Assembly (NCBI GenBank): GCA_946527885.1
Contig: CAMMYO010000004.1
Coordinates: 1 to 41,250 of the forward strand
Reading direction: 5' to 3'
DNA length: 41,250 bases
From: an uncultured Candidatus Saccharibacteria bacterium
GTDB taxonomy: Bacteria; Patescibacteriota; Saccharimonadia; Saccharimonadales; Saccharimonadaceae
Each line of letters starts with the position of its first letter. Position 1 is the stretch's first letter. The notes beneath the pieces were generated by a model that was not told where the DNA came from, did not search any database, and worked only from the letters and a program-made list of their open reading frames with translations. A program made the translations under genes and the position numbers. This document shows positions 15,626-22,892 of this stretch, in pieces.

Positions 15626-16162
15626 ATGGATTGGAGAATAATTGTTACACTAGTACTCGTTGCCTGCATCATGATTCCGCTTTTTATCTTTCTGGTCACC
15701 GGCATCATGGGCGCACCGTACGTCCCGAGTGAAGCACCGGACATCCGTAAGGCCTTTACTGAATTATACGCACTGAGCGACAAAGACTTATTGATAGATT
15801 TTGGTAGCGGCGACGGCACCGTGCCGCAAATCGCAACAGAATACGGCGCCAAAGCCATCGGCATCGAAATCAATCCAATCTTAGTCTGGTTTTCCAAACA
15901 CAGATTACGCAAGAATAAAAATCTTAAAATCAAGCATGCCAACATGTATCGTTATCATCTGCCAAAAGACACGACCGTGATTTATATGTATATGTTGCCA
16001 CAAGGGCTCGAGTCGGCTTATCGCCACATCAAGAAAGAAGCTACTCGCCTCGATAAAACACTCTATTTGATTTCAAATGCCTTTGATTTAAAAAAGGTTA
16101 AGCCGACAGAGCACGCCGCTCCACTATACCTATACAAAATCACGCCCGAAAAGCAAAAGTAG
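15626..16162 (+). CDS. Membrane-anchored class I SAM-dependent methyltransferase
   Basis: The 178-residue protein starts with one membrane helix (residues 5-27). The methyltransferase core follows: motif I LIDFGSGDGTVPQIA near 57 binds S-adenosylmethionine, GIEINP near 77 contacts the ribose, and the end of strand 4 reads VIYMYMLPQG near 118. The substrate is unknown. The short core and single anchor resemble small membrane-linked methyltransferases annotated in this group. The ATG is six bases after TGCTATAAT, so the mRNA is probably leaderless. It is followed by the LCP gene. Confidence 0.82.
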   Translation: MDWRIIVTLVLVACIMIPLFIFLVTGIMGAPYVPSEAPDIRKAFTELYALSDKDLLIDFGSGDGTVPQIATEYGAKAIGIEINPILVWFSKHRLRKNKNLKIKHANMYRYHLPKDTTVIYMYMLPQGLESAYRHIKKEATRLDKTLYLISNAFDLKKVKPTEHAAPLYLYKITPEKQK

Positions 16163-16218
16163 CTATCAGAGCGCAGACTTGCCAATTAGTCAATATTATA
16201 ATATAATATGCGCTAATT

Positions 16219-17715
16219 ATGGCATCAAAAACAACCAAACAGGTCAGCAAGCGTATTCATAAACTTGCATCAAAAGAAGAGCAGAAACCCGCAAGCACGG
16301 CGCGCTGCGTCGCGATTATTGCTTGTGCTACTCAATTAATTAGCAGTATCCTACTTTTCGTCGCTCTACGCCGACTAAATCTTTTGCAAACTTGGCAGCT
16401 AGTAATTGCCGCCCTCATCGTTTTGACTTTGCAATTTTTCAATTCAAAGCTCGCACTAAAACAGAAAAGACATCGCGCAGGCTACATTGCGTCAACGATT
16501 ATCGCCATTTTACTCTCGTGTTGCTATCTATGCGGCTATCATTACGCACGCCACACGACCGACTTCATTCAAGGCATCACGGGCGTACATTACGAGACGC
16601 AAACTTATTCCGTCCGCGTGCTCAAGACTAGCGGCTTTAACGAAATTTCGCAGCTACGCAATCAGCATGTCGGCTTCATGTCTACCAATCCAAATCTAGA
16701 AGACACTAAATCAAATCTCAAAGCCGCGGTAAACTACAAAGCGCAAGATTTCGACAATCTCGGCACGATGGTTTCGAGTATTTACGCATTCGAGACGGCC
16801 GCCATCGTTTTGAACGATAGCTACACCCAGTATATCGAAGAGACAGACAGCGAATTCGTGAACGATTCAAAGGTCATTTATACTTTTGAAGTGCGCAAGA
16901 TTTCCGATGACGAGCCGGTGCGCGTCGATGTGGCGAACAAGCCGTTCATCGTCTATCTCAGCGGCAGCGACTCACGTGGCACGATTAGCGACGTTGCTCG
17001 CAGCGACGTTAATATTGTTATGATTATCAATCCGCAAACTGGCAAAATCCTACTCGTAAACATTCCACGCGATTATTATGTGCAATTGCATGGTACGACC
17101 GGCCTTCGCGACAAGCTAACACATGCCGGTATTTACGGCGTAAATAAGAGCAAAACAACTATCGAAGATCTGCTCGGCATCGAAGTGAACTATACAGTCA
17201 AGGTCGGTTTCAATACCGTCATCAAGGTCGTTGATGCGATTGGAGGCATTGATATCTATTCAGATAAAGAGTTTACGGCATTCACGAATAAGACTTGTCA
17301 CTTTAAGTACGGCACCCAGCATGTTGATAGTACCTGTGCGCTCGCATTCTCGCGCGAACGCTATGCCTACGCCAGCGGCGATCGCCATCGTGGCGAGAAC
17401 CAACAGGCGGTCATTACGGCTATTATCAATAAGCTGTCAGATCCGAAGTACATGCTAAAGTATACGGATATTCTCAACGCCGCCGAAGGCTCGTTTGAAA
17501 CGAATCTGAGCTATGACGAAATCACCGGCTTTGCTAAGCAACAGCTATCCGAGCTCAAGCATTGGGAAGTCGAGTCTATCGCTCTCGATGGTACGGGCGC
17601 CAGCATGCCAACCTATAGTATGGGCTCGCAACGCCTTTATGTCATGGTTCCAAACCAAACTACCATTGATGCAGCCAAGGCAAAAATTGCCGAATATCTC
17701 AAAACCCCTCTTTAG
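16219..17715 (+). CDS. LytR-CpsA-Psr (LCP) family glycopolymer ligase
   Basis: LCP enzymes attach undecaprenyl-linked polymers such as teichoic acid or capsule to peptidoglycan outside the cell. The 498-residue protein has three hydrophobic segments in its first 115 residues, one or two more than usual. The catalytic domain spans about 240-440, with SGSDSRGTISDVARSDVNIV, NIPRDYYVQL, DKLTHAGIYG and the RERYAYASGDRHRGENQQ block carrying the conserved arginines. It lies between a methyltransferase and the capsule-type BY-kinase, supporting a part in surface polymer attachment. No terminator is seen; a MITE-like element begins 17 bases later. Confidence 0.92.
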   Translation: MASKTTKQVSKRIHKLASKEEQKPASTARCVAIIACATQLISSILLFVALRRLNLLQTWQLVIAALIVLTLQFFNSKLALKQKRHRAGYIASTIIAILLSCCYLCGYHYARHTTDFIQGITGVHYETQTYSVRVLKTSGFNEISQLRNQHVGFMSTNPNLEDTKSNLKAAVNYKAQDFDNLGTMVSSIYAFETAAIVLNDSYTQYIEETDSEFVNDSKVIYTFEVRKISDDEPVRVDVANKPFIVYLSGSDSRGTISDVARSDVNIVMIINPQTGKILLVNIPRDYYVQLHGTTGLRDKLTHAGIYGVNKSKTTIEDLLGIEVNYTVKVGFNTVIKVVDAIGGIDIYSDKEFTAFTNKTCHFKYGTQHVDSTCALAFSRERYAYASGDRHRGENQQAVITAIINKLSDPKYMLKYTDILNAAEGSFETNLSYDEITGFAKQQLSELKHWEVESIALDGTGASMPTYSMGSQRLYVMVPNQTTIDAAKAKIAEYLKTPL

Positions 17716-17732
17716 TGCTCAAAAATCCGTCA

Positions 17733-18229
17733 CTTATGTAAATTGTCTAGGAAAAATTGACGATTTGTCTTTTCGTGGTTTCATTTTGCAACATATACCG
17801 AATACATCTCGTGCCGCCCAAAACTCAGCCCCATCTCAGATAAACATGCATACGTAATTATGCTTCATGATCGCCAGCCGCGCATAACCAAAACTGTCCA
17901 AAAAGCGCCGCGCCTTCGCATTTCGAACGTGAAGCGCAATGCTAGCCACTACTTTGGCAGAGTAAAAGCGCTCGTACGTGTGCCGGTTCGCACTATACGC
18001 TCTAGATATCCGTACGAAATACGCGCAATTCAGATTGCTCAGATGCGCGCTTCAGCTCTGCCGGCTAATATCCAAAATCTGCCGCGCCGCCTTACTAGAG
18101 AAATAAAAGTCATACATTATAAAAGAATAGAAAATTCCAACCAAAAACTAAATCATAAGCACAATTCTAGCAACAACACAATTCGCCAAAAAGACAAATC
18201 GTCAATTTTTGCTTTACTTTCTACATAAG
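17733..18229. mobile_element. MITE-like element 1 (497 bp) with 41-bp terminal inverted repeats
   Basis: The ends 17733-17773 and 18229-18189 read the same way inward, CTTATGTA then AAAAATTGACGATTTGTC and TTTT, with 35 of 41 positions equal. Element 2 at 26430-26585 shares these ends. TA flanks the TGTA...TACA core at both ends, which would fit a TA target duplication, though this cannot be separated from the repeat itself. The inside has no intact gene; a GNAT-like remnant lies on the minus strand. The whole 670-base gap between the LCP and BY-kinase genes is this element plus the kinase promoter. Confidence 0.8.
17836..18051 (-). pseudogene. GNAT acetyltransferase C-terminal remnant inside the MITE-like element
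   Basis: On the minus strand a frame without stop codons for 71 codons ends VASIALHVRNAKARRFLDSF, then GYARLAIMKHNY. This matches the C-terminal acetyl-CoA-binding part of GNAT N-acetyltransferases, where a strand is followed by NxxAxxFY-x3-GF. An in-frame stop lies upstream, there is no start codon and the N-terminal half is missing. It is probably a captured or decayed gene; chance similarity cannot be excluded. Confidence 0.4.
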
Positions 18230-18277
18230 CAACAGAGAAAGAGTGCGAAACAAGCATTCCGCGCGCGATGCTAACAC

Positions 18278-18306
18278 TTGCATTTTTGCGCAAAATGTGC
18301 TATAAT
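18278..18306 (+). promoter_or_regulatory. Promoter of the BY-kinase gene
   Basis: TTGCAT (18278-18283), 17 bases, TATAAT (18301-18306) with extended TGC. A leader of about 75 bases ends in AAAGGGAAG before the ATG. Confidence 0.75.
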
Positions 18307-18386
18307 CATTGAAGAATGTTATCAATTCTGTTGTTCGAGGCATATTTTTGGCGTACAACACATAAATTAAAGGGAAGAACAAGTTA

Positions 18387-19733
18387 ATGGAAGAAATCGA
18401 CATCAAAGATTTTCTTAATTATTTAAAGAAATTCGCCGTACCGGCAATTATTTTGGCGTCTCTTACGCTAATCGGAACGGTTATCTACGAAAGCTATTTT
18501 AAAACTAGTTTATACAAGAGCTACACTACCGTCGTGCTCGCGCAGAATGCTTCATCCGAAACTGGCACTACTACGCTTAACGATATCAATATCAACCAAA
18601 AGCTCATTGGTACTTATAGCGAGATTATTAAATCAAACACCATCCTAAACCAGGTGCGCGAAAGACTCGAACTCGATCAAAGCGCCGCCGAACTCGCCAA
18701 AAAGATCACCGTTACCGCCGTTGAAGACACGGAAATTATCAAAATCTCCGTCAATGACGAAGATAATGAGCTTGCTGCCAAAATCGCCAACGAAACCGCC
18801 GACGTCTTTACGAACGAAGTTCATAGCCGTTTTGGTCTCAATAACGCCACCGTCCTCGATACCGCAACACCAAGCTTGACTCCGAGCAACGATACTCGTC
18901 TTCGCGACTGCGCCGTCGCACTTCTTCTCTCGATTTTTGGCGTTATCGCCGTCGCTTTCATTATTTACTACTTCGACGACAGCGTAAAATATAGTGAAGA
19001 TCTTGAACAGCGCATCAAGATGCCAATCGCCGGTAAAGTTATCAAGAGCGAAATCAAGCAAAAACCTGGCCAAAGCGAAGTTTTGGTCGAAGCTTATCCA
19101 AAATCCGCCATCAGCGAAAGCATCAAGTCGCTCCGCACGAATCTACAATTTGCATCGGTCGACAACGGCTTCAAGACCCTTCTAATTACCAGCTCAACAC
19201 CAGGCGAAGGTAAAAGCTTTGTTGCTGCCAACCTTGCCGCATCGTTTGCCCAAACCGGCAAAAGGGTGCTTCTTGTTGATTGCGACTTGCGCAAAGGCCG
19301 CACACACAAAATGTTCTCCGTACCTAATACGCTCGGTCTGTCATACCTTTTGACCGAAACCGCCGATCAGTACAAGAAGTATGTTCAAAAGACTCAGATC
19401 AAGAATCTTAGCGTCATTACGCGCGGCGCATTCCCGCCAAACCCAAGCGAATTGCTCGCTTCGCAAAAGAACAAAGATCTTATCGAAGAGCTCAAAAAGC
19501 ATTACGATCTTATTATCTTCGATGGCGCACCATGCAATAGCGTAACCGACTCTGTCGTTATGTCTACCATTGTCGATCAAGTTCTCGTAGTCGCCCGCGA
19601 AGGCAAAACCCCACGCAGCGCGCTCGAATCTACCAAAGAGTCACTTGGCAAAATTAACGCTCCAGTTGCTGGCTTGGTTCTAAACGCCGTCAATAAGGGC
19701 GTCGCCAAGTACTACAGCTACTACGGTGAGTAA
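18387..19733 (+). CDS. Wzc/CpsCD-type polysaccharide co-polymerase and tyrosine kinase
   Basis: The 448-residue protein fuses a Wzz-type chain-length regulator (membrane helices about 15-33 and 175-197 around an outside coiled domain) to a cytoplasmic bacterial tyrosine kinase. Kinase marks are Walker A STPGEGKSF near 271, Walker A' LLVDCDLRKG near 296 and Walker B DLIIFDGAP near 375. The C-terminal YYSYYGE is a short tyrosine cluster for autophosphorylation. Such proteins control capsule or exopolysaccharide polymer length and export. The stop overlaps the first codons possible for the phosphatase gene, so the two are translationally linked. Confidence 0.94.
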   Translation: MEEIDIKDFLNYLKKFAVPAIILASLTLIGTVIYESYFKTSLYKSYTTVVLAQNASSETGTTTLNDININQKLIGTYSEIIKSNTILNQVRERLELDQSAAELAKKITVTAVEDTEIIKISVNDEDNELAAKIANETADVFTNEVHSRFGLNNATVLDTATPSLTPSNDTRLRDCAVALLLSIFGVIAVAFIIYYFDDSVKYSEDLEQRIKMPIAGKVIKSEIKQKPGQSEVLVEAYPKSAISESIKSLRTNLQFASVDNGFKTLLITSSTPGEGKSFVAANLAASFAQTGKRVLLVDCDLRKGRTHKMFSVPNTLGLSYLLTETADQYKKYVQKTQIKNLSVITRGAFPPNPSELLASQKNKDLIEELKKHYDLIIFDGAPCNSVTDSVVMSTIVDQVLVVAREGKTPRSALESTKESLGKINAPVAGLVLNAVNKGVAKYYSYYGE

Positions 19734-19734
19734 A

Positions 19735-20442
19735 ATGATCGATTTACATTCACATATCCTGCCGGGGATTGATGATGGCGCCAAAACTTTTGACGACAGT
19801 CTCGAGATTTTGCGCGGTCTGGCTAGTCAGGGCATCACGGAAGTTGTTCTGACGCCACATTATGTTGTCGATACGAGCTATGTTAGTACGCGCAAGGCAA
19901 ATCAAAAAATCTTTGCCGAGTTACAAACCAAAATCAAACAAGCCAATATTCCAGTTCAAGTTTATCTAGCAAACGAAATCTACATCGATCGCGAGATCGA
20001 GAAACTCCTAAAGGCGGAGATTATTTCGCCAATTAACGACACAAAGAACATCTTGGTCGAGTTGCCAATGAGTGGCGAATTCCAAGATTACGAAGACATC
20101 TTGCTATCGCTCAAATATGCTGGCTGGAATGTGATTCTCGCACACCCAGAGCGCTACCATTCATTCCAGAAAAACTACAATTTGATTTTGTCGCTCGTTA
20201 ACCAAGGCATTCTTTTGCAATCTAATCTAGGCAGCATTATCGGTCAGTATGATAAGGAAGCCAAAAAGACCGTCAAGCACCTCGCAAAAGACAAGCTAAT
20301 TTATTGCTTTGGCACCGATATTCATCGCGTGCGCGACTTCTCAGAAATCGCTAAGGCGCAAAAGAAACTTCGCAAGTACTATTCCGAAGAAGAGCTCGAA
20401 GAAGTGCTAAATCGTAATCCACACAAAATCATTCACCCATAG
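19735..20442 (+). CDS. PHP-type protein-tyrosine phosphatase (CpsB/YwqE family)
   Basis: The enzyme removes phosphate from tyrosines of the partner BY-kinase, resetting polysaccharide assembly. The 235-residue protein begins with MIDLHSHILPGIDDGAKT, the family's metal-binding first motif, and continues with VVLTPHYV near 42, ILVELPM near 108, ILAHPERYH near 137 and FGTDIHRVR near 196, all metal ligands. I prefer ATG 19735, one base after the kinase stop; a GTG at 19726 overlapping the kinase is possible. Kinase and phosphatase pairing in one operon is typical of capsule loci. Confidence 0.93.
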   Translation: MIDLHSHILPGIDDGAKTFDDSLEILRGLASQGITEVVLTPHYVVDTSYVSTRKANQKIFAELQTKIKQANIPVQVYLANEIYIDREIEKLLKAEIISPINDTKNILVELPMSGEFQDYEDILLSLKYAGWNVILAHPERYHSFQKNYNLILSLVNQGILLQSNLGSIIGQYDKEAKKTVKHLAKDKLIYCFGTDIHRVRDFSEIAKAQKKLRKYYSEEELEEVLNRNPHKIIHP

Positions 20443-20476
20443 TCATAGCGCGCCATAAAATGTTAAAATTAAAGTA

Positions 20477-21178
20477 ATGTTTAAGACTTGGTGGCGCGAC
20501 TATAAATCCCTACTTGATACCGACCGACGCTGGATTGCGATTTGGTTGCTGACCTATTTTACATTTTTAATTTTGGACATCTTTTTTCCGGGTTTTCGCG
20601 GCTCCGCACTGTTGAAATATGCCGGGATTTTTTCGTGCATCGTTTACGCATATCAGCGCAGTCGCAAGGATGCCGCACTCATTTTGGCACTATTCCTGAC
20701 GTTTTTGGCCGACACCATACTCGTTTGGACAAATTGGGAAGTCTTCGGTGTTACAATTTTTAGTTTCGCGCAATTTATGCACATCTCGCGCCAAGCCGAC
20801 AAGCCGCCAAAGGCCATCCTAGGTTTTAGCATTGTTCTAATTCTTCTATATACTTTTGCCCGAATCGCCGGCTTCTCATCAATTTACGCCATCGGCATGA
20901 TTTACGCCACCGAGCTAATAATCAATGTCGGCCTGAGCGTGCAGCGATACAATAAGCACAAGCGCCAACTCAGCGCGCGCTGCGGTTTTTACGGTTTTCT
21001 TTGTTTTATCGCATGCGACACCTGTGTCGGTATCCGGCATCTGGCGCTAGACGGAGTTTTTACGCCAAAAGTGCTGGCGCTCGCGTCATTTTTGGTCTGG
21101 TTTTTTTACTTTCCGTCGCAAATCTTACTCGCCAACAGCTCGACCCTACCGTCAAAATTGCAAAATAAAACACGATAG
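20477..21178 (+). CDS. Multi-pass membrane protein, YhhN-like (possible lysoplasmalogenase family)
   Basis: The 233-residue protein has seven to eight hydrophobic segments. ALFLTFLADTILVW followed by FAQFMHISRQ in the middle and FLCFIACDTCVGIRHLAL near residue 178 resemble the two aspartate-containing helices of YhhN/TMEM86 proteins, which cleave lysoplasmalogen. The match is partial and the substrate uncertain. The ATG is 7 bases after TAAAAT, so leaderless translation is likely. It follows the phosphatase gene by 34 bases. Confidence 0.6.
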   Translation: MFKTWWRDYKSLLDTDRRWIAIWLLTYFTFLILDIFFPGFRGSALLKYAGIFSCIVYAYQRSRKDAALILALFLTFLADTILVWTNWEVFGVTIFSFAQFMHISRQADKPPKAILGFSIVLILLYTFARIAGFSSIYAIGMIYATELIINVGLSVQRYNKHKRQLSARCGFYGFLCFIACDTCVGIRHLALDGVFTPKVLALASFLVWFFYFPSQILLANSSTLPSKLQNKTR

Positions 21179-21192
21179 GTTACACTTTAGTT

Positions 21193-21696
21193 ATGAATGG
21201 GAAGTCAAAGCCTTACGCAATCTTAGTTTTCGGTGCGCCAATGAGCGGCAAAACCTATTTTTCGGAACAATTTAGCGAAAAATTCAACGCTCCTTACCTA
21301 AATCTTTCAGAACTTAACGAGCAATATCACGTCAGTCGCAAAGTTGGCTTAATTTTGATTTCCCAAATCGCAAAATGCAAGCAAACTCTTATCATCGAAG
21401 GCGCTATCGATACCGAAAAACAGCGCAACGAGGTCCGCGACCTGCTTTCTAAAGCCGGCTACACACCTGTCCTTATCTGGATTCAGACCGATTTGAATGC
21501 TATCAAGCAGCGCATGCGCCGAAAATACAAGACGCTCGAGGAGGCAAAAACTGCGCTCGCCGAATCTTATCAAAAAATCGAAGCGCCAGCCGAGCACGAA
21601 AATCCGCTCGTTATTTCGGGCAAACACATGTTCCAGACGCAATGCAAGAACGTGTTGCTCGGCCTCTCCGAACGCAAAATCGCTACTAAAAAATGA
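21193..21696 (+). CDS. P-loop nucleotide or small-molecule kinase
   Basis: The 167-residue protein has Walker A GAPMSGKT near residue 14, a second motif ending LIIEGAID near 68 and a lid-like basic stretch IKQRMRRKYK near 104. This is the fold of small P-loop kinases such as shikimate, gluconate or adenylate-type kinases. The substrate is not evident. The ATG is six bases after a TACACT box. Its stop overlaps the next start as ATGA, so both are translated together. Confidence 0.75.
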   Translation: MNGKSKPYAILVFGAPMSGKTYFSEQFSEKFNAPYLNLSELNEQYHVSRKVGLILISQIAKCKQTLIIEGAIDTEKQRNEVRDLLSKAGYTPVLIWIQTDLNAIKQRMRRKYKTLEEAKTALAESYQKIEAPAEHENPLVISGKHMFQTQCKNVLLGLSERKIATKK

Positions 21697-22238
21697 CCTT
21701 CAACGATCCAGAATTTGGCGAAGTAGTTGTTCGCCATAATGCCTGGGTGCGTGGCTATAAGATTTCCGTCGCAACTTCCGGCCATCTTACGATTACAGTT
21801 CCGCCAGGGATTGGCGTGTTTTTGGCGAAAAGATTTATCAATGCCTCACGAGAAGATATTCGCAATAAACTCGATATTAAGAACCCGTCCACGCAGCGCG
21901 CCCGCGATGCGCAGAAGAAGCTTTTGACGAAAAAAGCTCGCGAGTATCTACCGTATCGTCTCGAATTCTGGGCGCAAAAATTCGGCTATCAATACAGCGG
22001 CGTGCGCCTCTCGCATGCCAACACGCGTTGGGGTAGCCGCAGCTCAACTGGCACGATTTCGCTAAATATCGGGCTCATGAAGGTCCCTGAGCCGCTTCGC
22101 GATTATGTAATTTTACATGAACTTGCCCATATTAATCATATGGACCATTCAGCGGAATTCTGGGCCGAGGTCGGTTCGCACGACCCGAATTACAAGCGTC
22201 ACCGCGCCCAGCTAAAACAATTCTCGCCTGGCGTCTAA
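21693..22238 (+). CDS. YgjP/WLM-type zinc metallopeptidase
   Basis: The 181-residue protein belongs to the YgjP (DUF45, PF01863) group of small metal-dependent peptidases. It shows NTRWGSRSSTGTISLN near residue 109, the zinc motif HELAHINHMDH near 140, and a downstream FWAEVGSHDPNYK with the third ligand glutamate. No signal peptide is present, so it acts in the cytoplasm. The ATG overlaps the preceding kinase stop. Its 3' side opens into the palindrome array, with no T-tailed terminator visible. Confidence 0.9.
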   Translation: MTFNDPEFGEVVVRHNAWVRGYKISVATSGHLTITVPPGIGVFLAKRFINASREDIRNKLDIKNPSTQRARDAQKKLLTKKAREYLPYRLEFWAQKFGYQYSGVRLSHANTRWGSRSSTGTISLNIGLMKVPEPLRDYVILHELAHINHMDHSAEFWAEVGSHDPNYKRHRAQLKQFSPGV

Positions 22239-22297
22239 CTCGCCAAGCCCCTAACAATAATCGATCGCTATTCATGCGCCCAAATTCGCAATTTTTG

Positions 22298-22494
22298 TTT
22301 ACGTAAACTAAAAATTTACACCACTACGCAATAACGGCGCTCGTGCGGTAAACTATTAATTTACGCTTCTTAGTGGGGGCTGCATCAGTAAACTAATTCT
22401 TTACCCACATAAGCCTAAAAATAGTCCGTAAATTATTAGTTTACGCCAAAAACAGAGATAGAAATTTAGGACGTAAAGCAATTCTTTACGTAAA
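22298..22494. repeat. Mirror-symmetric array of five 17-bp GTAAA-N7-TTTAC palindromes
   Basis: Copies lie at 22303-22319, 22348-22364, 22388-22404, 22428-22444 and 22473-22489. Their centres are offset -85, -40, 0, +40 and +85 from 22396. The outermost copies each carry one extra half-site, forming TTTACGTAAA at 22298-22307 and 22485-22494, again symmetric. Cores favour CTAATTA-like sequence; copy 4 matches copies 2 and 3 when reversed. The spacers between copies are unrelated. The array occupies the 279-base gap between convergent genes, so it is not an ordinary promoter operator. Confidence 0.85.
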
Positions 22495-22517
22495 ACAAAA
22501 AAGCACGAAAATAGAAG

Positions 22518-22892
22518 TTAAAACTCGAGCTTCAAACTGACCGTAGTATCATAACCGTAGCGCGCCTTCGCCTCATAACCAGCCTTTTTCAAAGCCTCTT
22601 TTTCACTAGAAAGCAAAGTCTTTCCGCTATTTTTTATTGTCAAAATAACTTCACTAGCCGTCATCGACTCGGAAACGATAATATGATCCCCATCGCCGCA
22701 ACTCTGCAAACAGCGCTGAACCTGCGACTCGAAAAACCTATAAACCTTATCTAAATCCTTCTCGGCGATCCGCAAGGAAAGATGCGGAATATCCATTCCA
22801 ATCGAAATTCCGCGCTGCTCGCAAATACTAATCAGTTCCTGATAAAGTGAACTTACAATTTCGCCAATCGTTTTCGAGCCGTCGTCGCTCAT
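22518..22892 (-). CDS. Small protein resembling a degenerate histidine-kinase-type ATPase domain
   Basis: The 124-residue protein has the rhythm of a GHKL/HATPase C domain: KDLDKVYRFFESQVQRCLQS near residue 44 stands where the N-box helix would be, DHIIVSES and EVILTIKNSGK follow, and YGYDTTVSLKLEF ends it like the G-box and final strand. The key N-box asparagine and clear G-boxes are missing, so ATP binding is doubtful. The ATG overlaps the stop of the GH97 gene (ATGA), so it is translated with it. Assignment is tentative. Confidence 0.55.
   Translation of the reverse strand: MSDDGSKTIGEIVSSLYQELISICEQRGISIGMDIPHLSLRIAEKDLDKVYRFFESQVQRCLQSCGDGDHIIVSESMTASEVILTIKNSGKTLLSSEKEALKKAGYEAKARYGYDTTVSLKLEF

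Noticed and set aside
17860-18228. Plus-strand frame of 122 codons within MITE-like element 1
   Set aside because: It is basic, has no ribosome site, runs into the right inverted end and lies opposite the GNAT-like remnant, which explains the open frame better.
22298-22494. CRISPR array interpretation of the palindrome cluster
   Set aside because: Repeats are only 17 bp and imperfect, spacers are 23 or 28 bases in a symmetric order, orientation flips across the centre, and no cas gene is nearby.
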